DNA of 32,349 nucleotides. Source: an uncultured Spirochaetales bacterium (lineage in GTDB: Bacteria; Spirochaetota; Spirochaetia; Sphaerochaetales; Sphaerochaetaceae). Below are positions 22,075 to 30,687 of this stretch, in pieces (the stretch's first letter is position 1; each line of letters starts with the position of its first letter). The translations under genes and the position numbers were made by a program. Where the stretch lies: contig CASFJV010000073.1 of assembly GCA_949295125.1 (NCBI GenBank), positions 1 through 32,349 on the forward strand, read 5' to 3'. The notes under the pieces were generated by a model. That model was not told where the DNA came from. It ran no database searches and saw only the letters and a program-made list of their open reading frames with translations.

Positions 22075-25000
22075 GTGAAGGAAACCCTTGAAAGCATCAT
22101 TACTGAGTATGTCAGGAGCAGTGGTGCATACAAAGCATTCTTAAAGGACCCGAAGGGAGAGCTCTCTGTTTCGGGTATTTCGTCATACCCAATTTCACGC
22201 TTAGTGAAGCTTGTGGAAGATAAATCCAGCGGCAGGGTATTTGCCATCAGCGCCACTGAGGAAGGTGCAAAGTCCCTGTTCCTCGATCTGCAGGATGTGA
22301 AGGATCAGAGAGTTGTCTATTACCCTTCCAGCGGCAAAATGCTTTACAGTGAAGGCATCAGCGAAAGCGAGAATGATGCAAAGATTGCCTTAGAGGAGAT
22401 AGAGACCCTGAAAAAAGGGATTGTAGTCCTTTCTTTAAGGTCTTTCATTTCTCCGGTGCTTTCCAAGGCGATGATGGCTGAAATGACACTCAGCCTCAGC
22501 ATAAGGGATTCTGTCAGTCCTGAAGAGATAGCAGAAAAGCTGCTCTCATCTGGTTATGAGAGAGTTGGCTCGTGCTATGATGAGGGCACCTTCACCCTGC
22601 GCGGCGAGATAATAGATATCTATCCGTTTGGAAGTGACAATCCTGTAAGGATCAATACTGAATGGGATGAGATAGCAAGCATTAAGACTTATGATGCCAT
22701 CACTCAGAAAGGCATTAAGGACCTTAAAAAGGTATCGATATCACTTTTGAATGCGAATGTGGGTGACAGCTATACTACATTCCTCAGCTACCTGAAGAAG
22801 GATGACTACTTTTTCTTTATTGGAATGGAGAGGATTGAGACAAGCTATGCGTCAATCCTGAAAGAGGCTGATTCCCGTTACAAGGAAGCCTACAGGCTTA
22901 GGGGCAATGTCCGCAAGCCTTCAGAAATCCTCCTTGACTGGGAGTCTTTCATATCTTTGCCTCATCCATCGGTCAGGGTTTTCGATATCAAGGAGAATAC
23001 ATACCAGAATTTTTCCGTTTCTCCATCCCGTTCCTATTTTGGCAATGTCACTTACTTCAAGGATGATGTGAAGAATCTCCTTTCTGAGGGATGGAAGGTT
23101 TTTGTGATTGCCCCTTCCAGCGTGCAGAAGGAAAGGCTTGACTCTGTCCTCAGGGACTATGATGTGGAGATTATGGTGAAAGACATATCTTCAGGTTTTG
23201 TCCTTGATGATGCACATATCCTTGCTGTCCTTGACAATGAGATTTTCGGCAGGAAGAAGAGAAGGGCCGAAAAGATTGTAGACACATCCTCTTCTCCCCT
23301 TGACAGCTTTGTGGACCTGAAGGAAGGTGACTTCGTTGTCCATGTGAACTACGGAATAGGGCGTTTTGTGAAGATCGACCGCGTGAAAGGATTCTATACA
23401 GAGCGCGACTACATAAAGATCGAGTACGCAGATAAGGAATATATCTATGTACCGATCGAGCAGGCAAACCTTGTTCAGAAATACATTGGAAGCGACCAGA
23501 GGATTCCAAAGCTTGAGAAGCTTGGTTCCTCATCTTGGACAAAGAAAAAGGAAAGGGCAATCAAGAGCGCGGAAGAGCTTGCCAGTGCCCTTGTCAAGCT
23601 CTATGCCGAGAGGGAGAGCATAGAAGGGTTTCCGTTTTCTCCGGACAATGACTGGCAGCTTGAATTTGAAGCCTCATTCCCGTTTTCTGAGACACCGGAT
23701 CAGCTGAAATGCCTTGATGAGATAAAAGCTGATATGGAGAGCAAGAAGGTTATGGACCGCCTTGTCTGCGGGGATGTTGGCTATGGAAAGACAGAGGTTG
23801 CATTCCGTGCGGCTTTCAAGGCAGTGCTTTCCGGAAAGCAGGTTGCATTCCTTGCTCCTACCGTAATTCTTGCAGAGCAGCACTATAACAATTTCAAGGA
23901 ACGCCTTGGACGTTTCCCTGTCAATGCTGCACTCTTGACCCGCTTTGTAGCATCAAAGGACCAGAAAAGGATACTCTCCAATATAAGGGAAGGGAAAGTT
24001 GATGTCCTTTTTGGCACCCATAAGATACTTGGAAAGATTGAATATAAGGATCTTGGGCTTCTTATAATAGATGAGGAGCAGCGTTTTGGGGTAAAGGACA
24101 AGGAGAAAATCAAGCAGATGAAGACAAGCATCGACTGCCTGACCCTCAGTGCCACACCAATACCAAGGACCCTTTATATGTCTTTGCTCAAGGTCAGGGA
24201 CATGAGCCTGCTGACTACAGCTCCGCGCGAGAGGCTTCCTATTGAGACCCATATTGAGCAGTACAGTTTCGATACAGCTGTCAAAGCCATGAGAAACGAG
24301 CTTGAAAGGGGAGGGCAGGTATTCTATCTGCATAACAGGATCGAGGACCTTGAGGATATCGTAAGGGAAATCAGGGGCGCAATCCCTTCTGCAATTGTTG
24401 AGTATGCCCATGGCCAGATGGATGCAAAGGATCTTGAGGATGTAATGCACCGTTTCATCTATGAGGGTGTGCAGATTCTCGTCTCTACAACGATTATAGA
24501 AAACGGAATAGACATTCCAAATACGAATACAATCATTATAGACAGGGCTGAGAGGTTCGGGCTGTCACAGCTTTATCAGCTGAGGGGAAGGGTAGGACGC
24601 TCTGATAAGAAAGCATTCTGCTATCTTTTCTACCAGGACAGGTCCACTTTGAATGATGATGCACTGAAGAGGCTTAAGGTGATGAGCGAGAACACATCGC
24701 TTGGATCAGGATTCAAGATAGCCATGAAGGATATGGAGATCAGGGGAGCTGGGAACATCCTTGGCCGTGAGCAGTCAGGCCATCTTGAGGCAGTTGGTCT
24801 TGACCTCTACATGAAGCTCCTTGATGAGGAGATAGACAGGATCAGGAGCAATGGGGAAGGAAAAGAGAAGAAGGAGGTCCTGCTTGAGCTGGATTATACC
24901 GGATTCATACCTGACAGCTACATATCAAACAGCATTGAGAAGTTTGAGATCTACAAGAAGATTGCATCCGTTAAATCTTCTGAAATGCTTGAAAGCCTCA

Positions 25001-25311
25001 GGGCAGAGATTGAGGAGAGGTTCGGAAGCATGCCGGAGGAAGTGGATAACCTTCTCTGCATCGCAGAGATAAAGATCCTCGCTTCTTCCCTGGATATATA
25101 CAATATCAGGGAAAAGAACGGGATAATAGAGTTTGAGCTGGACAGGATAAGCACTGTCGATCCAGCTAAGCTTGTGTCCCTTATCCAGCTCAGCGGAGGC
25201 AACATCACGCTCGATCCAAAGAGGATGAACATAATACGCATGAAGAGCCGTGGAGTCAGCCTGAAGGATAAGGCTATATATATTCTTGAGCAGCTTAGGA
25301 GGCTAAAATGA
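22075..25311 (+). CDS. mfd: Transcription-repair coupling factor Mfd
   Basis: Removes stalled RNA polymerase and recruits UvrA. The frame is open from ATG 22018 (1097 residues), but I favour GTG 22075 (1078 residues). A full promoter ends 6 nt before it, the protein then starts (f)MKETLESIITEYVRSSGAYK, and the 19 extra residues look unlike Mfd. Order: UvrB-homology N-terminal domains ~1-330; polymerase-interaction domain ~415-490 (LKEGDFVVHVNYGIGRFVKI); helicase core with Walker A GDVGYGKTEVAFR near 563-575, DEEQRFGVKDK near 665 and SATPIPRTLYMS; motif VI QLRGRVGRSDKKAF; then the RecG-like translocation motif and a C-terminal autoinhibitory domain (SSEMLESLRAEIEERFGSMP). Complete. Stop overlaps the trmB start by 4 bp. 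Confidence 0.96.
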   Translation: MKETLESIITEYVRSSGAYKAFLKDPKGELSVSGISSYPISRLVKLVEDKSSGRVFAISATEEGAKSLFLDLQDVKDQRVVYYPSSGKMLYSEGISESENDAKIALEEIETLKKGIVVLSLRSFISPVLSKAMMAEMTLSLSIRDSVSPEEIAEKLLSSGYERVGSCYDEGTFTLRGEIIDIYPFGSDNPVRINTEWDEIASIKTYDAITQKGIKDLKKVSISLLNANVGDSYTTFLSYLKKDDYFFFIGMERIETSYASILKEADSRYKEAYRLRGNVRKPSEILLDWESFISLPHPSVRVFDIKENTYQNFSVSPSRSYFGNVTYFKDDVKNLLSEGWKVFVIAPSSVQKERLDSVLRDYDVEIMVKDISSGFVLDDAHILAVLDNEIFGRKKRRAEKIVDTSSSPLDSFVDLKEGDFVVHVNYGIGRFVKIDRVKGFYTERDYIKIEYADKEYIYVPIEQANLVQKYIGSDQRIPKLEKLGSSSWTKKKERAIKSAEELASALVKLYAERESIEGFPFSPDNDWQLEFEASFPFSETPDQLKCLDEIKADMESKKVMDRLVCGDVGYGKTEVAFRAAFKAVLSGKQVAFLAPTVILAEQHYNNFKERLGRFPVNAALLTRFVASKDQKRILSNIREGKVDVLFGTHKILGKIEYKDLGLLIIDEEQRFGVKDKEKIKQMKTSIDCLTLSATPIPRTLYMSLLKVRDMSLLTTAPRERLPIETHIEQYSFDTAVKAMRNELERGGQVFYLHNRIEDLEDIVREIRGAIPSAIVEYAHGQMDAKDLEDVMHRFIYEGVQILVSTTIIENGIDIPNTNTIIIDRAERFGLSQLYQLRGRVGRSDKKAFCYLFYQDRSTLNDDALKRLKVMSENTSLGSGFKIAMKDMEIRGAGNILGREQSGHLEAVGLDLYMKLLDEEIDRIRSNGEGKEKKEVLLELDYTGFIPDSYISNSIEKFEIYKKIASVKSSEMLESLRAEIEERFGSMPEEVDNLLCIAEIKILASSLDIYNIREKNGIIEFELDRISTVDPAKLVSLIQLSGGNITLDPKRMNIIRMKSRGVSLKDKAIYILEQLRRLK

Positions 25312-26021
25312 CAGACAGTCGCATTTTCAAGGTGGAAAAGAGGACCGGAAGGGAAAGGACAATAAAAAGCTATGTGCTGAGGAATAACGTCCTCGATGAA
25401 AAAGGCGAGAAAACAATCGAAGAATCAAAAGAATACATAGAATACTATGATGGGGAAAAGAAACTCTCCAGCGTCACGCTATTTAATAATTCCAGGCCGC
25501 TGATTGTTGAGATAGGCTTTGGAATGGGGGATGCCACGGTTGAGATTGCAGAAAACAGGAAGGATTTCAATTACCTTGGACTTGAAGTGTATCTGGATGG
25601 AGTGGTGAAGATACTGAAAAAGATCAGGGAAAAGGACCTGAAGAACCTCAAGATAATGCGCTTTAATGCCGTAGATGTCATAACAGATATGATTGAAGAC
25701 GGATCAATAGATGGATTCCACATATTCTTCCCAGATCCATGGATGAAGAAAAAGCATCATAAAAGAAGGCTTATGAATGAGGATTTCATCCGCTTGCTTC
25801 TTTCCAAGCTCAAAGAGGGCGGCTATATCTATTTTGTCACAGACTGGGTTGAGTATGCTGACCAGGTGCTTGAGCTGACAGGGAAAATAGATGGGGTTAT
25901 CAATCCGTATGGAGGCTTTGCAGAACATGTTTCATGGCGGCCTGGAACTAAGTTTGAAAGGAAAGGACTTGAAAAAGAACATGAAGTAAGGGAGATCTGG
26001 ATAGAAAAAGGCAGGGCATAA
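25308..26021 (+). CDS. trmB: tRNA (guanine-N7-)-methyltransferase
   Basis: Methylates G46 of tRNA using SAM. 237 residues, with a somewhat long N-terminal ~60-residue region. SAM site IVEIGFGMGDATVEIAENRK (~65-85), LGLEVYLDGVVKIL, then the diagnostic FFPDPWMKKKHHKRRLMNED near 138-157, and a terminal GTKFERKG (TxxExRG-like). Translationally coupled to mfd through an ATGA overlap. Its last codons form one arm of the terminator for the opposing EF-G-like gene. Confidence 0.95.
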   Translation: MTDSRIFKVEKRTGRERTIKSYVLRNNVLDEKGEKTIEESKEYIEYYDGEKKLSSVTLFNNSRPLIVEIGFGMGDATVEIAENRKDFNYLGLEVYLDGVVKILKKIREKDLKNLKIMRFNAVDVITDMIEDGSIDGFHIFFPDPWMKKKHHKRRLMNEDFIRLLLSKLKEGGYIYFVTDWVEYADQVLELTGKIDGVINPYGGFAEHVSWRPGTKFERKGLEKEHEVREIWIEKGRA

Positions 26022-26030
26022 AACCCTGCC
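26000..26030 (-). terminator. Terminator of the EF-G-like gene, embedded in the trmB 3' end
   Basis: GGCAGGG (26010-26016)/CCCTGCC (26024-26030), a perfect 7-bp stem with a 7-nt loop that contains the trmB stop codon. On the minus strand it is followed by tttttct (26009-26003), a textbook intrinsic terminator for the leftward gene ending at 26053. On the plus strand no T-run follows. Confidence 0.75.
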
Positions 26031-26052
26031 GGAGAGCATGATTGTGACTCTC

Positions 26053-28134
26053 TTATGCGTTTGCTTCCTTGTCCCTCTTAGCTTCTGCAATTACGTCATC
26101 AGCCAGTTTTCCCTGAAGTATCTCGTAATGGTCAAATTCCAGTTCAAAAGATCCAGTTCCGCTTGTCATGCTCTTCAGTTCAATTGCATAGTTTCTCAGC
26201 TCTGCCATTGGAACTTCAGCCTTGACTGCTGTAACATGCCCTTTTTCCTCCTGTCCAAGAACCCTTCCCCTCTTTCCTGAGAGGTCAGAAAGAATAGCGC
26301 CAAGATATTCATTGTCTATGAACACTTCAAGCTTCATGAATGGTTCAAGCAGCACGCATCCAGCCTTTGCAAGAGCTGCTTCCATTGCGCCTTTTGCTGC
26401 AAGCTTGAATGCCATTTCCGAAGAATCGACAGGATGCTCCTTTCCGTCTACCAGCGTTATCTTGATATCTACGAGAGGGTAGCCGGCAAGATATCCTTCT
26501 TCCATCTTCTCATGCAGTCCTTTCTCAATTCCTGGAATATAGCCCTTGGAGATTGCGCCGCCTTTGATGACATTCTCAAATTCGTAGTACTTTCCGCGCT
26601 CCGTAGGCTCGATTTCAAGAACGACCCTTCCAAACTGCCCATGTCCGCCGCTCTGCTTCTTATGGGAGTATTCAGCAAGTCCGCTCTTCTTTGTGATTGT
26701 TTCCCTGTATGCGATCTTAGGAGTTTTCGTATGGATTTCAACCTTCTGCTTTTCCCTGATCTTGTCAAGGATCATGTTTATATGCAGCTCTCCCATTCCT
26801 CCGATGATGGACTCCTTAGTCTCTTCATTGTAGCTCATCTGGAATGTCAGATCCTCTTCCTGGACCCTGTGAAGGGCGTCGTTCATCTTGTCTTCGCTCT
26901 TCTTGTCATCAGCACTTATTGCAAGCTGGTAAATAGGCTGGGGCAGTCTCAGTGGCCTGAATCTCCTCTTGTATTCAGGGCCTGCAACCAGTGTTGAATT
27001 CGTATTTATGATATCGCATTTCGTTATGATTCCGATATCGCCTGCTTGGAGCGAATCCGTTTCAATCAGCTTCTTTCCAACAGCCCTGTAAAGCTTTCCT
27101 GGCTTTGCTTTCTTTCCAAGCTCATTATTGTAGATGTCTGTTTCCGGAGTGAGGACTCCTGTGACAATCTTTATGAAGCTCATCTTTCCAGAGAACTGGT
27201 CTATTGTTGTCTTGAAGCAGTATGCTGAAAATGGCTTATCCGGATCAATCTGGAGCGTTGTCTCTTCTCCCTCATGCCCAATGATGTATTCTTCAATTCC
27301 AAGCGGCCATGGGAAGTTGTTTGCAATGAAATTCATCAGGGAAACTATTCCAGCTCCCTTGTCCGTTGCTCCACAGAATACAGGGACAACCCTGTTTTCC
27401 CTCATTCCGACTGCAAGGCCATGCCTTATGTCATCTGCCTCAAGTGTTCCTTCCTCAAAATATTTCTCAATCAGCTCATCAGTTCCTTCTGCAGCATTCT
27501 CTATGAGCCTGTTCCTGAAATCTTCTACGACTGCTGCATACTTTTCAGGAATTGGAACCGGTGTTTCCTTTCCTCCCTGATGGAACTCATATGCCTGGTT
27601 TTCAATCAAGTTGATAACGCCTCTGAATTCTTCTGCCTCTCCAAGTGCAATGACAACCGGTACGAAATGGGCTCCGAATTCTTCAACCAGTGAATCTATT
27701 GTATGCCTGAAACTGGCTCTTTCCTTATCCATCTTGTTGATGAATATGGCTCTTGGCTTGTTCCTTTCATCAAGCCTTCTCCAAAGTTTTATAGTCTCTA
27801 TCTGAGCGCCTTCCCTTCCGTCTACCATCATCAGGGCAGCTTCTGTAGCTCTGAAAGCTGAGATTGCCTCTCCGATAAAATCCCCTGTTCCCGGAGTATC
27901 CAGGATATTGACTTTCTTTCCATTCCAGTCCATGGATGCCAGAGCAGAATGTATGGACATCTTCTTCTGAATTTCTTCATCTGTGTAGTCGCTTACGGTC
28001 TTGCCGCTTTCTACAGTTTCAGCACGGGAAAGAACACCTGAATAGAACAGCATCTGCTCTATGAGGTTCGTCTTTCCCGTTCCATTATGGCCGATGAGTG
28101 CCACATTCCTAATGTCTTTGGTATTAACGCTCAT
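26053..28134 (-). CDS. EF-G-like translational GTPase (EF-G-2 type paralogue)
   Basis: 693 residues with the five EF-G domains. The G1 motif is GHNGTGKTNL instead of [10 protein letters not shown]3 is LDTPGTGDF where canonical EF-G has DTPGHVDF, so the switch-II histidine that positions catalytic water is replaced by threonine. NKMD (G4) is normal. Later landmarks are MGELHINMILDKI, YSHKKQSGGHGQFGRVVLEI (domain IV entry), DVKITLVDGKEHPVDSSEMA and a terminal SMTSGTGSFELEFDHYE. This resembles the second EF-G seen in Thermus and in spirochaetes; its role (recycling, stress, or accessory translocase) is not established here. Shine-Dalgarno AAAGGAGG; promoter with a ~27-nt leader. It is separated from the canonical EF-G gene only by an XRE gene. 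Confidence 0.9.
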   Translation of the reverse strand: MSVNTKDIRNVALIGHNGTGKTNLIEQMLFYSGVLSRAETVESGKTVSDYTDEEIQKKMSIHSALASMDWNGKKVNILDTPGTGDFIGEAISAFRATEAALMMVDGREGAQIETIKLWRRLDERNKPRAIFINKMDKERASFRHTIDSLVEEFGAHFVPVVIALGEAEEFRGVINLIENQAYEFHQGGKETPVPIPEKYAAVVEDFRNRLIENAAEGTDELIEKYFEEGTLEADDIRHGLAVGMRENRVVPVFCGATDKGAGIVSLMNFIANNFPWPLGIEEYIIGHEGEETTLQIDPDKPFSAYCFKTTIDQFSGKMSFIKIVTGVLTPETDIYNNELGKKAKPGKLYRAVGKKLIETDSLQAGDIGIITKCDIINTNSTLVAGPEYKRRFRPLRLPQPIYQLAISADDKKSEDKMNDALHRVQEEDLTFQMSYNEETKESIIGGMGELHINMILDKIREKQKVEIHTKTPKIAYRETITKKSGLAEYSHKKQSGGHGQFGRVVLEIEPTERGKYYEFENVIKGGAISKGYIPGIEKGLHEKMEEGYLAGYPLVDIKITLVDGKEHPVDSSEMAFKLAAKGAMEAALAKAGCVLLEPFMKLEVFIDNEYLGAILSDLSGKRGRVLGQEEKGHVTAVKAEVPMAELRNYAIELKSMTSGTGSFELEFDHYEILQGKLADDVIAEAKRDKEANA

Positions 28135-28168
28135 GTTTTCCTCCTTTTGAAAATATAACGTTTATAAC

Positions 28169-28197
28169 AGATTAAAACGGCGAAATACCAAAGTCAA
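28169..28197 (-). promoter_or_regulatory. Promoter of the EF-G-like gene
   Basis: Minus strand: TTGACT (28197-28192), 17 bp, TAATCT (28174-28169). The predicted start near 28162 gives a leader of about 27 nt with a Shine-Dalgarno AAAGGAGG before the ATG at 28134. Confidence 0.65.
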
Positions 28198-28202
28198 ACA
28201 AA

Positions 28203-28233
28203 ATAAAGAAAAATGCCCTCGCTATGGAGGGCA
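28203..28233 (-). terminator. Terminator of the XRE gene
   Basis: TGCCCTC (28214-28220)/GAGGGCA (28227-28233) with a 6-nt loop. On the minus strand it is followed by tttttctttatttt. It lies 5 bp after the xre stop and has the same 7-bp stem as the icd/gltA terminator. Confidence 0.8.
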
Positions 28234-28237
28234 GCTG

Positions 28238-28552
28238 TCATTTGAGGATATCATCGATGACGTCGTTGATCTTGTTCTTCAGAAGATACCTGACGAGTTC
28301 ATCTCCTTCCTTGACACTTTTAACCGTGTCCGTATATTCGCTGAAAAGAGTCCATGCCGGCGTATCCAACACCTCAGCCATCTTTTCAATAGTTGCGAAG
28401 GACGGTGCTTTTCTTACTGTTTCGATTTCCGTAACGAAAGAGGTGGAAACCCCGATGAGTTTTGCCATCTCTGCCTGAGTAAGGCCGTTCTTCTTACGCC
28501 TGGTTTTTACGTTGTTCGCAAAAACAGCCTGTAGGTTGCTAACTTTCTTCAT
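28238..28552 (-). CDS. XRE-family helix-turn-helix regulator
   Basis: 104 residues. The HTH (Cro/C1 type) covers ~10-68: NVKTRRKKNGLTQAEMAKLI, then GVSTSFVTEIETVRKAPSFA, then TIEKMAEVLDTPAWTLF. A ~35-residue acidic/lysine C-terminal tail follows, with no sensor domain recognised. Shine-Dalgarno AGGAG 9 nt before the ATG. It lies 37 bp downstream of canonical EF-G and has its own terminator. The perfect palindrome TTGTTAACAA (28571-28580) lies just upstream and may be its operator (inference). Targets are unknown; its position between two EF-G genes makes control of the EF-G-like gene worth considering. Confidence 0.85.
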   Translation of the reverse strand: MKKVSNLQAVFANNVKTRRKKNGLTQAEMAKLIGVSTSFVTEIETVRKAPSFATIEKMAEVLDTPAWTLFSEYTDTVKSVKEGDELVRYLLKNKINDVIDDILK

Positions 28553-28570
28553 GCTGTACTCTCCTGGTGC

Positions 28571-28580
28571 TTGTTAACAA
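28571..28580. promoter_or_regulatory. Candidate operator TTGTTAACAA upstream of xre
   Basis: A perfect 10-bp palindrome between the EF-G stop and the xre Shine-Dalgarno. Its half-site TTGTTA also forms the arms of the inverted repeat before the ACT-domain gene at 20412-20429. Confidence 0.35.
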
Positions 28581-28589
28581 TCAATGATA

Positions 28590-30614
28590 TCAGATTTTTT
28601 CTTGGTAGTGGCTAAATTCCATGGAAAAACTTCCACGTCCTTGAGTCGAAGACCTCAAAACTGTCGAATATCCAAACATTTTCTCTAGTGGAACGAGTGC
28701 AGATACGACATCCCCGCTTGTCCTGCTCTCCATGCTTTCCACAATACCCCCTCTCTGGGTTATTGAGCTTATGACATCTCCAATGTATTCGCTCGGACTG
28801 ACTGCCTGTACCTTCATTATCGGTTCCATAAGCACGGCTCCGGCTTCCTGGCATGCCTTGTCAAAGGTAAGGGAAGCACAGCTTGTGAATGCAAATGGAG
28901 TGCTCGTCAGTTCATCATACCTGATCTCTTTCACATCAGCTATGATGTCTGTTGTCTCATAGCCGAACTTTATGCCGGAAGAGAAGGCGCCTTCAATTCC
29001 CATCTTAATGGCATCCACTATCTCAGGCGGAATATCCCTTGTCTTAGCTGAGATGATGAGCTCATTTCCTTTTCCCTGTTCATTTGGCCTTACTGCTATT
29101 CTAAGGCCTGCTGTATTCTCTTTTCCTGCTATCTGCCTGCTGAAATCTTCAGAAAGCTCAGCCTCTCCCCTGATTGATTCCCTGTAGCTGACCTGGGGAT
29201 TTCCGACCCTTGCATCGATCTTCATCTCCTTTGTGATCCTGGTTACAAGCACATCAAGATGAAGCTCTCCCATGCCGGAAATGATGAGCTGTCCTGTCTC
29301 CGCATCATCCTTGTAAGTGAATGTCGGATCCTCCATGGCAAAGATTTCAAGCGCTTTCTTCAGCTTTTCCTGTGCATCCGTTGTGCGCGGCTCAATTGCT
29401 ATTGAGATAACAGGCTTTGGAAATACCATGTTTTCAAGAAGGTATGGGGCCTGTTCCGTTGCAAGCGTGTCTCCAGTCTGTGCCATCTTGAAGCCGATGA
29501 TGACTCCGATGTCTCCAGCCCTGATCTCACTGAGTTCCTCATAGCGGTCTGCATGCATCCTGAGCAGCCTGTTGACCCTCTCTTTCTTCCCCTTTGTTGC
29601 GTTATAGATGGAAATGCCTTTCTTCAGTACGCCTGAATATACGCGTACAAAACACATCGCACCTGCCTGTGGATCAACCTGGATCTTGAAGATCAGGGCC
29701 TCCAGCTCCTTGTCCTTGTAGCTGATTTCAACTGTCCTGTCCTTTTTCCTGTCGTATGCCTCGGCAGGAGCAATATCCTCAGGGGAGGGGAGCAGCCTTA
29801 TGATCCCGTCAAGAAGGCACTGCACTCCGATGTTCTTCAGTGATGAACCGACAAAGGCCGGGACAGCAAGCCTGTCAATCGTTGCCTTTCTCAGTGTTGA
29901 GTATATCAGGTCCTCCGGAATTTCCTTTCCTTCAAAATAGAGTTCTGTGATCTCATCAGAGAAAGAAGCTGTGCTGTCTATCAGCTTTTCATGCCATTCA
30001 TCTGCAGCCTCCTGCATGTCATCAGGAATAGGAAGCTCTGAAATTGTTGATCCATTGTCATTTTCGCTGAATGTGAGCATCTTCATCCTCACCAGGTCTA
30101 TGATGCCCGAAAATGAGTTCTCACTTCCGACTGGGATGAAGAGGGGAATGGGATTTGCTCCAAGCTTTTTCCTTATCTCCTCAATTACTGCAAAAAAGTC
30201 AGCTCCAAGCCTGTCCATCTTATTGATGAATGCAACGCGCGGAACCTTATATGTATCTGCCTGTCTCCAGACAGTTTCGCTTTGCGGCTCAACTCCGCCT
30301 ACTGCACAGAATACGGCAACAGCTCCGTCAAGAACGCGCAGTGAACGTTCAACTTCGGCTGTGAAATCCACATGGCCCGGAGTGTCTATGATATTTATCT
30401 GATGGCCTTTCCAGTAGCATGTGGTTGCAGCACTTGTTATGGTTATTCCTCTATCCTGCTCCTGCTGCATCCAGTCCATAGTGGCTTCTCCGTTGTCAAC
30501 TTCGCCGATTCTATGGTTTTCTCCTGTATAATATAATATGCGTTCTGTAGTGGTTGTTTTGCCTGCATCGATATGTGCCATAATACCGATGTTCCTGATC
30601 ATGCTCTCGTCCAT
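28590..30614 (-). CDS. fusA: Elongation factor G
   Basis: Ribosomal translocase GTPase, 674 residues, slightly short for EF-G (~690-700). G1 [19 protein letters not shown] (13-31), switch I/effector [16 protein letters not shown]3 IDTPGHVDF with the catalytic histidine kept, and G4 [25 protein letters not shown] lies in the G domain and [16 protein letters not shown] in domain III. Domain IV with its tip follows, ending [13 protein letters not shown]. It may belong to the spirochaete-type EF-G pair in which one protein translocates and the other recycles ribosomes (Borrelia precedent); which role it has cannot be read off. Full promoter TTGCAC-17-TAGAAT ends 6 nt before the ATG with no Shine-Dalgarno, so the message of this core gene is predicted leaderless. 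Confidence 0.95.
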   Translation of the reverse strand: MDESMIRNIGIMAHIDAGKTTTTERILYYTGENHRIGEVDNGEATMDWMQQEQDRGITITSAATTCYWKGHQINIIDTPGHVDFTAEVERSLRVLDGAVAVFCAVGGVEPQSETVWRQADTYKVPRVAFINKMDRLGADFFAVIEEIRKKLGANPIPLFIPVGSENSFSGIIDLVRMKMLTFSENDNGSTISELPIPDDMQEAADEWHEKLIDSTASFSDEITELYFEGKEIPEDLIYSTLRKATIDRLAVPAFVGSSLKNIGVQCLLDGIIRLLPSPEDIAPAEAYDRKKDRTVEISYKDKELEALIFKIQVDPQAGAMCFVRVYSGVLKKGISIYNATKGKKERVNRLLRMHADRYEELSEIRAGDIGVIIGFKMAQTGDTLATEQAPYLLENMVFPKPVISIAIEPRTTDAQEKLKKALEIFAMEDPTFTYKDDAETGQLIISGMGELHLDVLVTRITKEMKIDARVGNPQVSYRESIRGEAELSEDFSRQIAGKENTAGLRIAVRPNEQGKGNELIISAKTRDIPPEIVDAIKMGIEGAFSSGIKFGYETTDIIADVKEIRYDELTSTPFAFTSCASLTFDKACQEAGAVLMEPIMKVQAVSPSEYIGDVISSITQRGGIVESMESRTSGDVVSALVPLEKMFGYSTVLRSSTQGRGSFSMEFSHYQEKI

Positions 30615-30620
30615 GCCGTT

Positions 30621-30649
30621 ATTCTAGCAAAAAAGGATAAGTAGTGCAA
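30621..30649 (-). promoter_or_regulatory. fusA promoter, leaderless arrangement
   Basis: Minus strand: TTGCAC (30649-30644), 17-bp spacer, TAGAAT (30626-30621), six bases, ATG at 30614. No purine-rich ribosome site between them. Confidence 0.75.
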
Positions 30650-30687
30650 ACTCAATTAGAAAAATTATGGCGCTGCAAGTAAATAAT

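Noticed and set aside
26434..27693. Long open frames opposite the EF-G-like gene
   Set aside because: Mirror frames of a strongly conserved coding region, without ribosome sites or protein-like composition.
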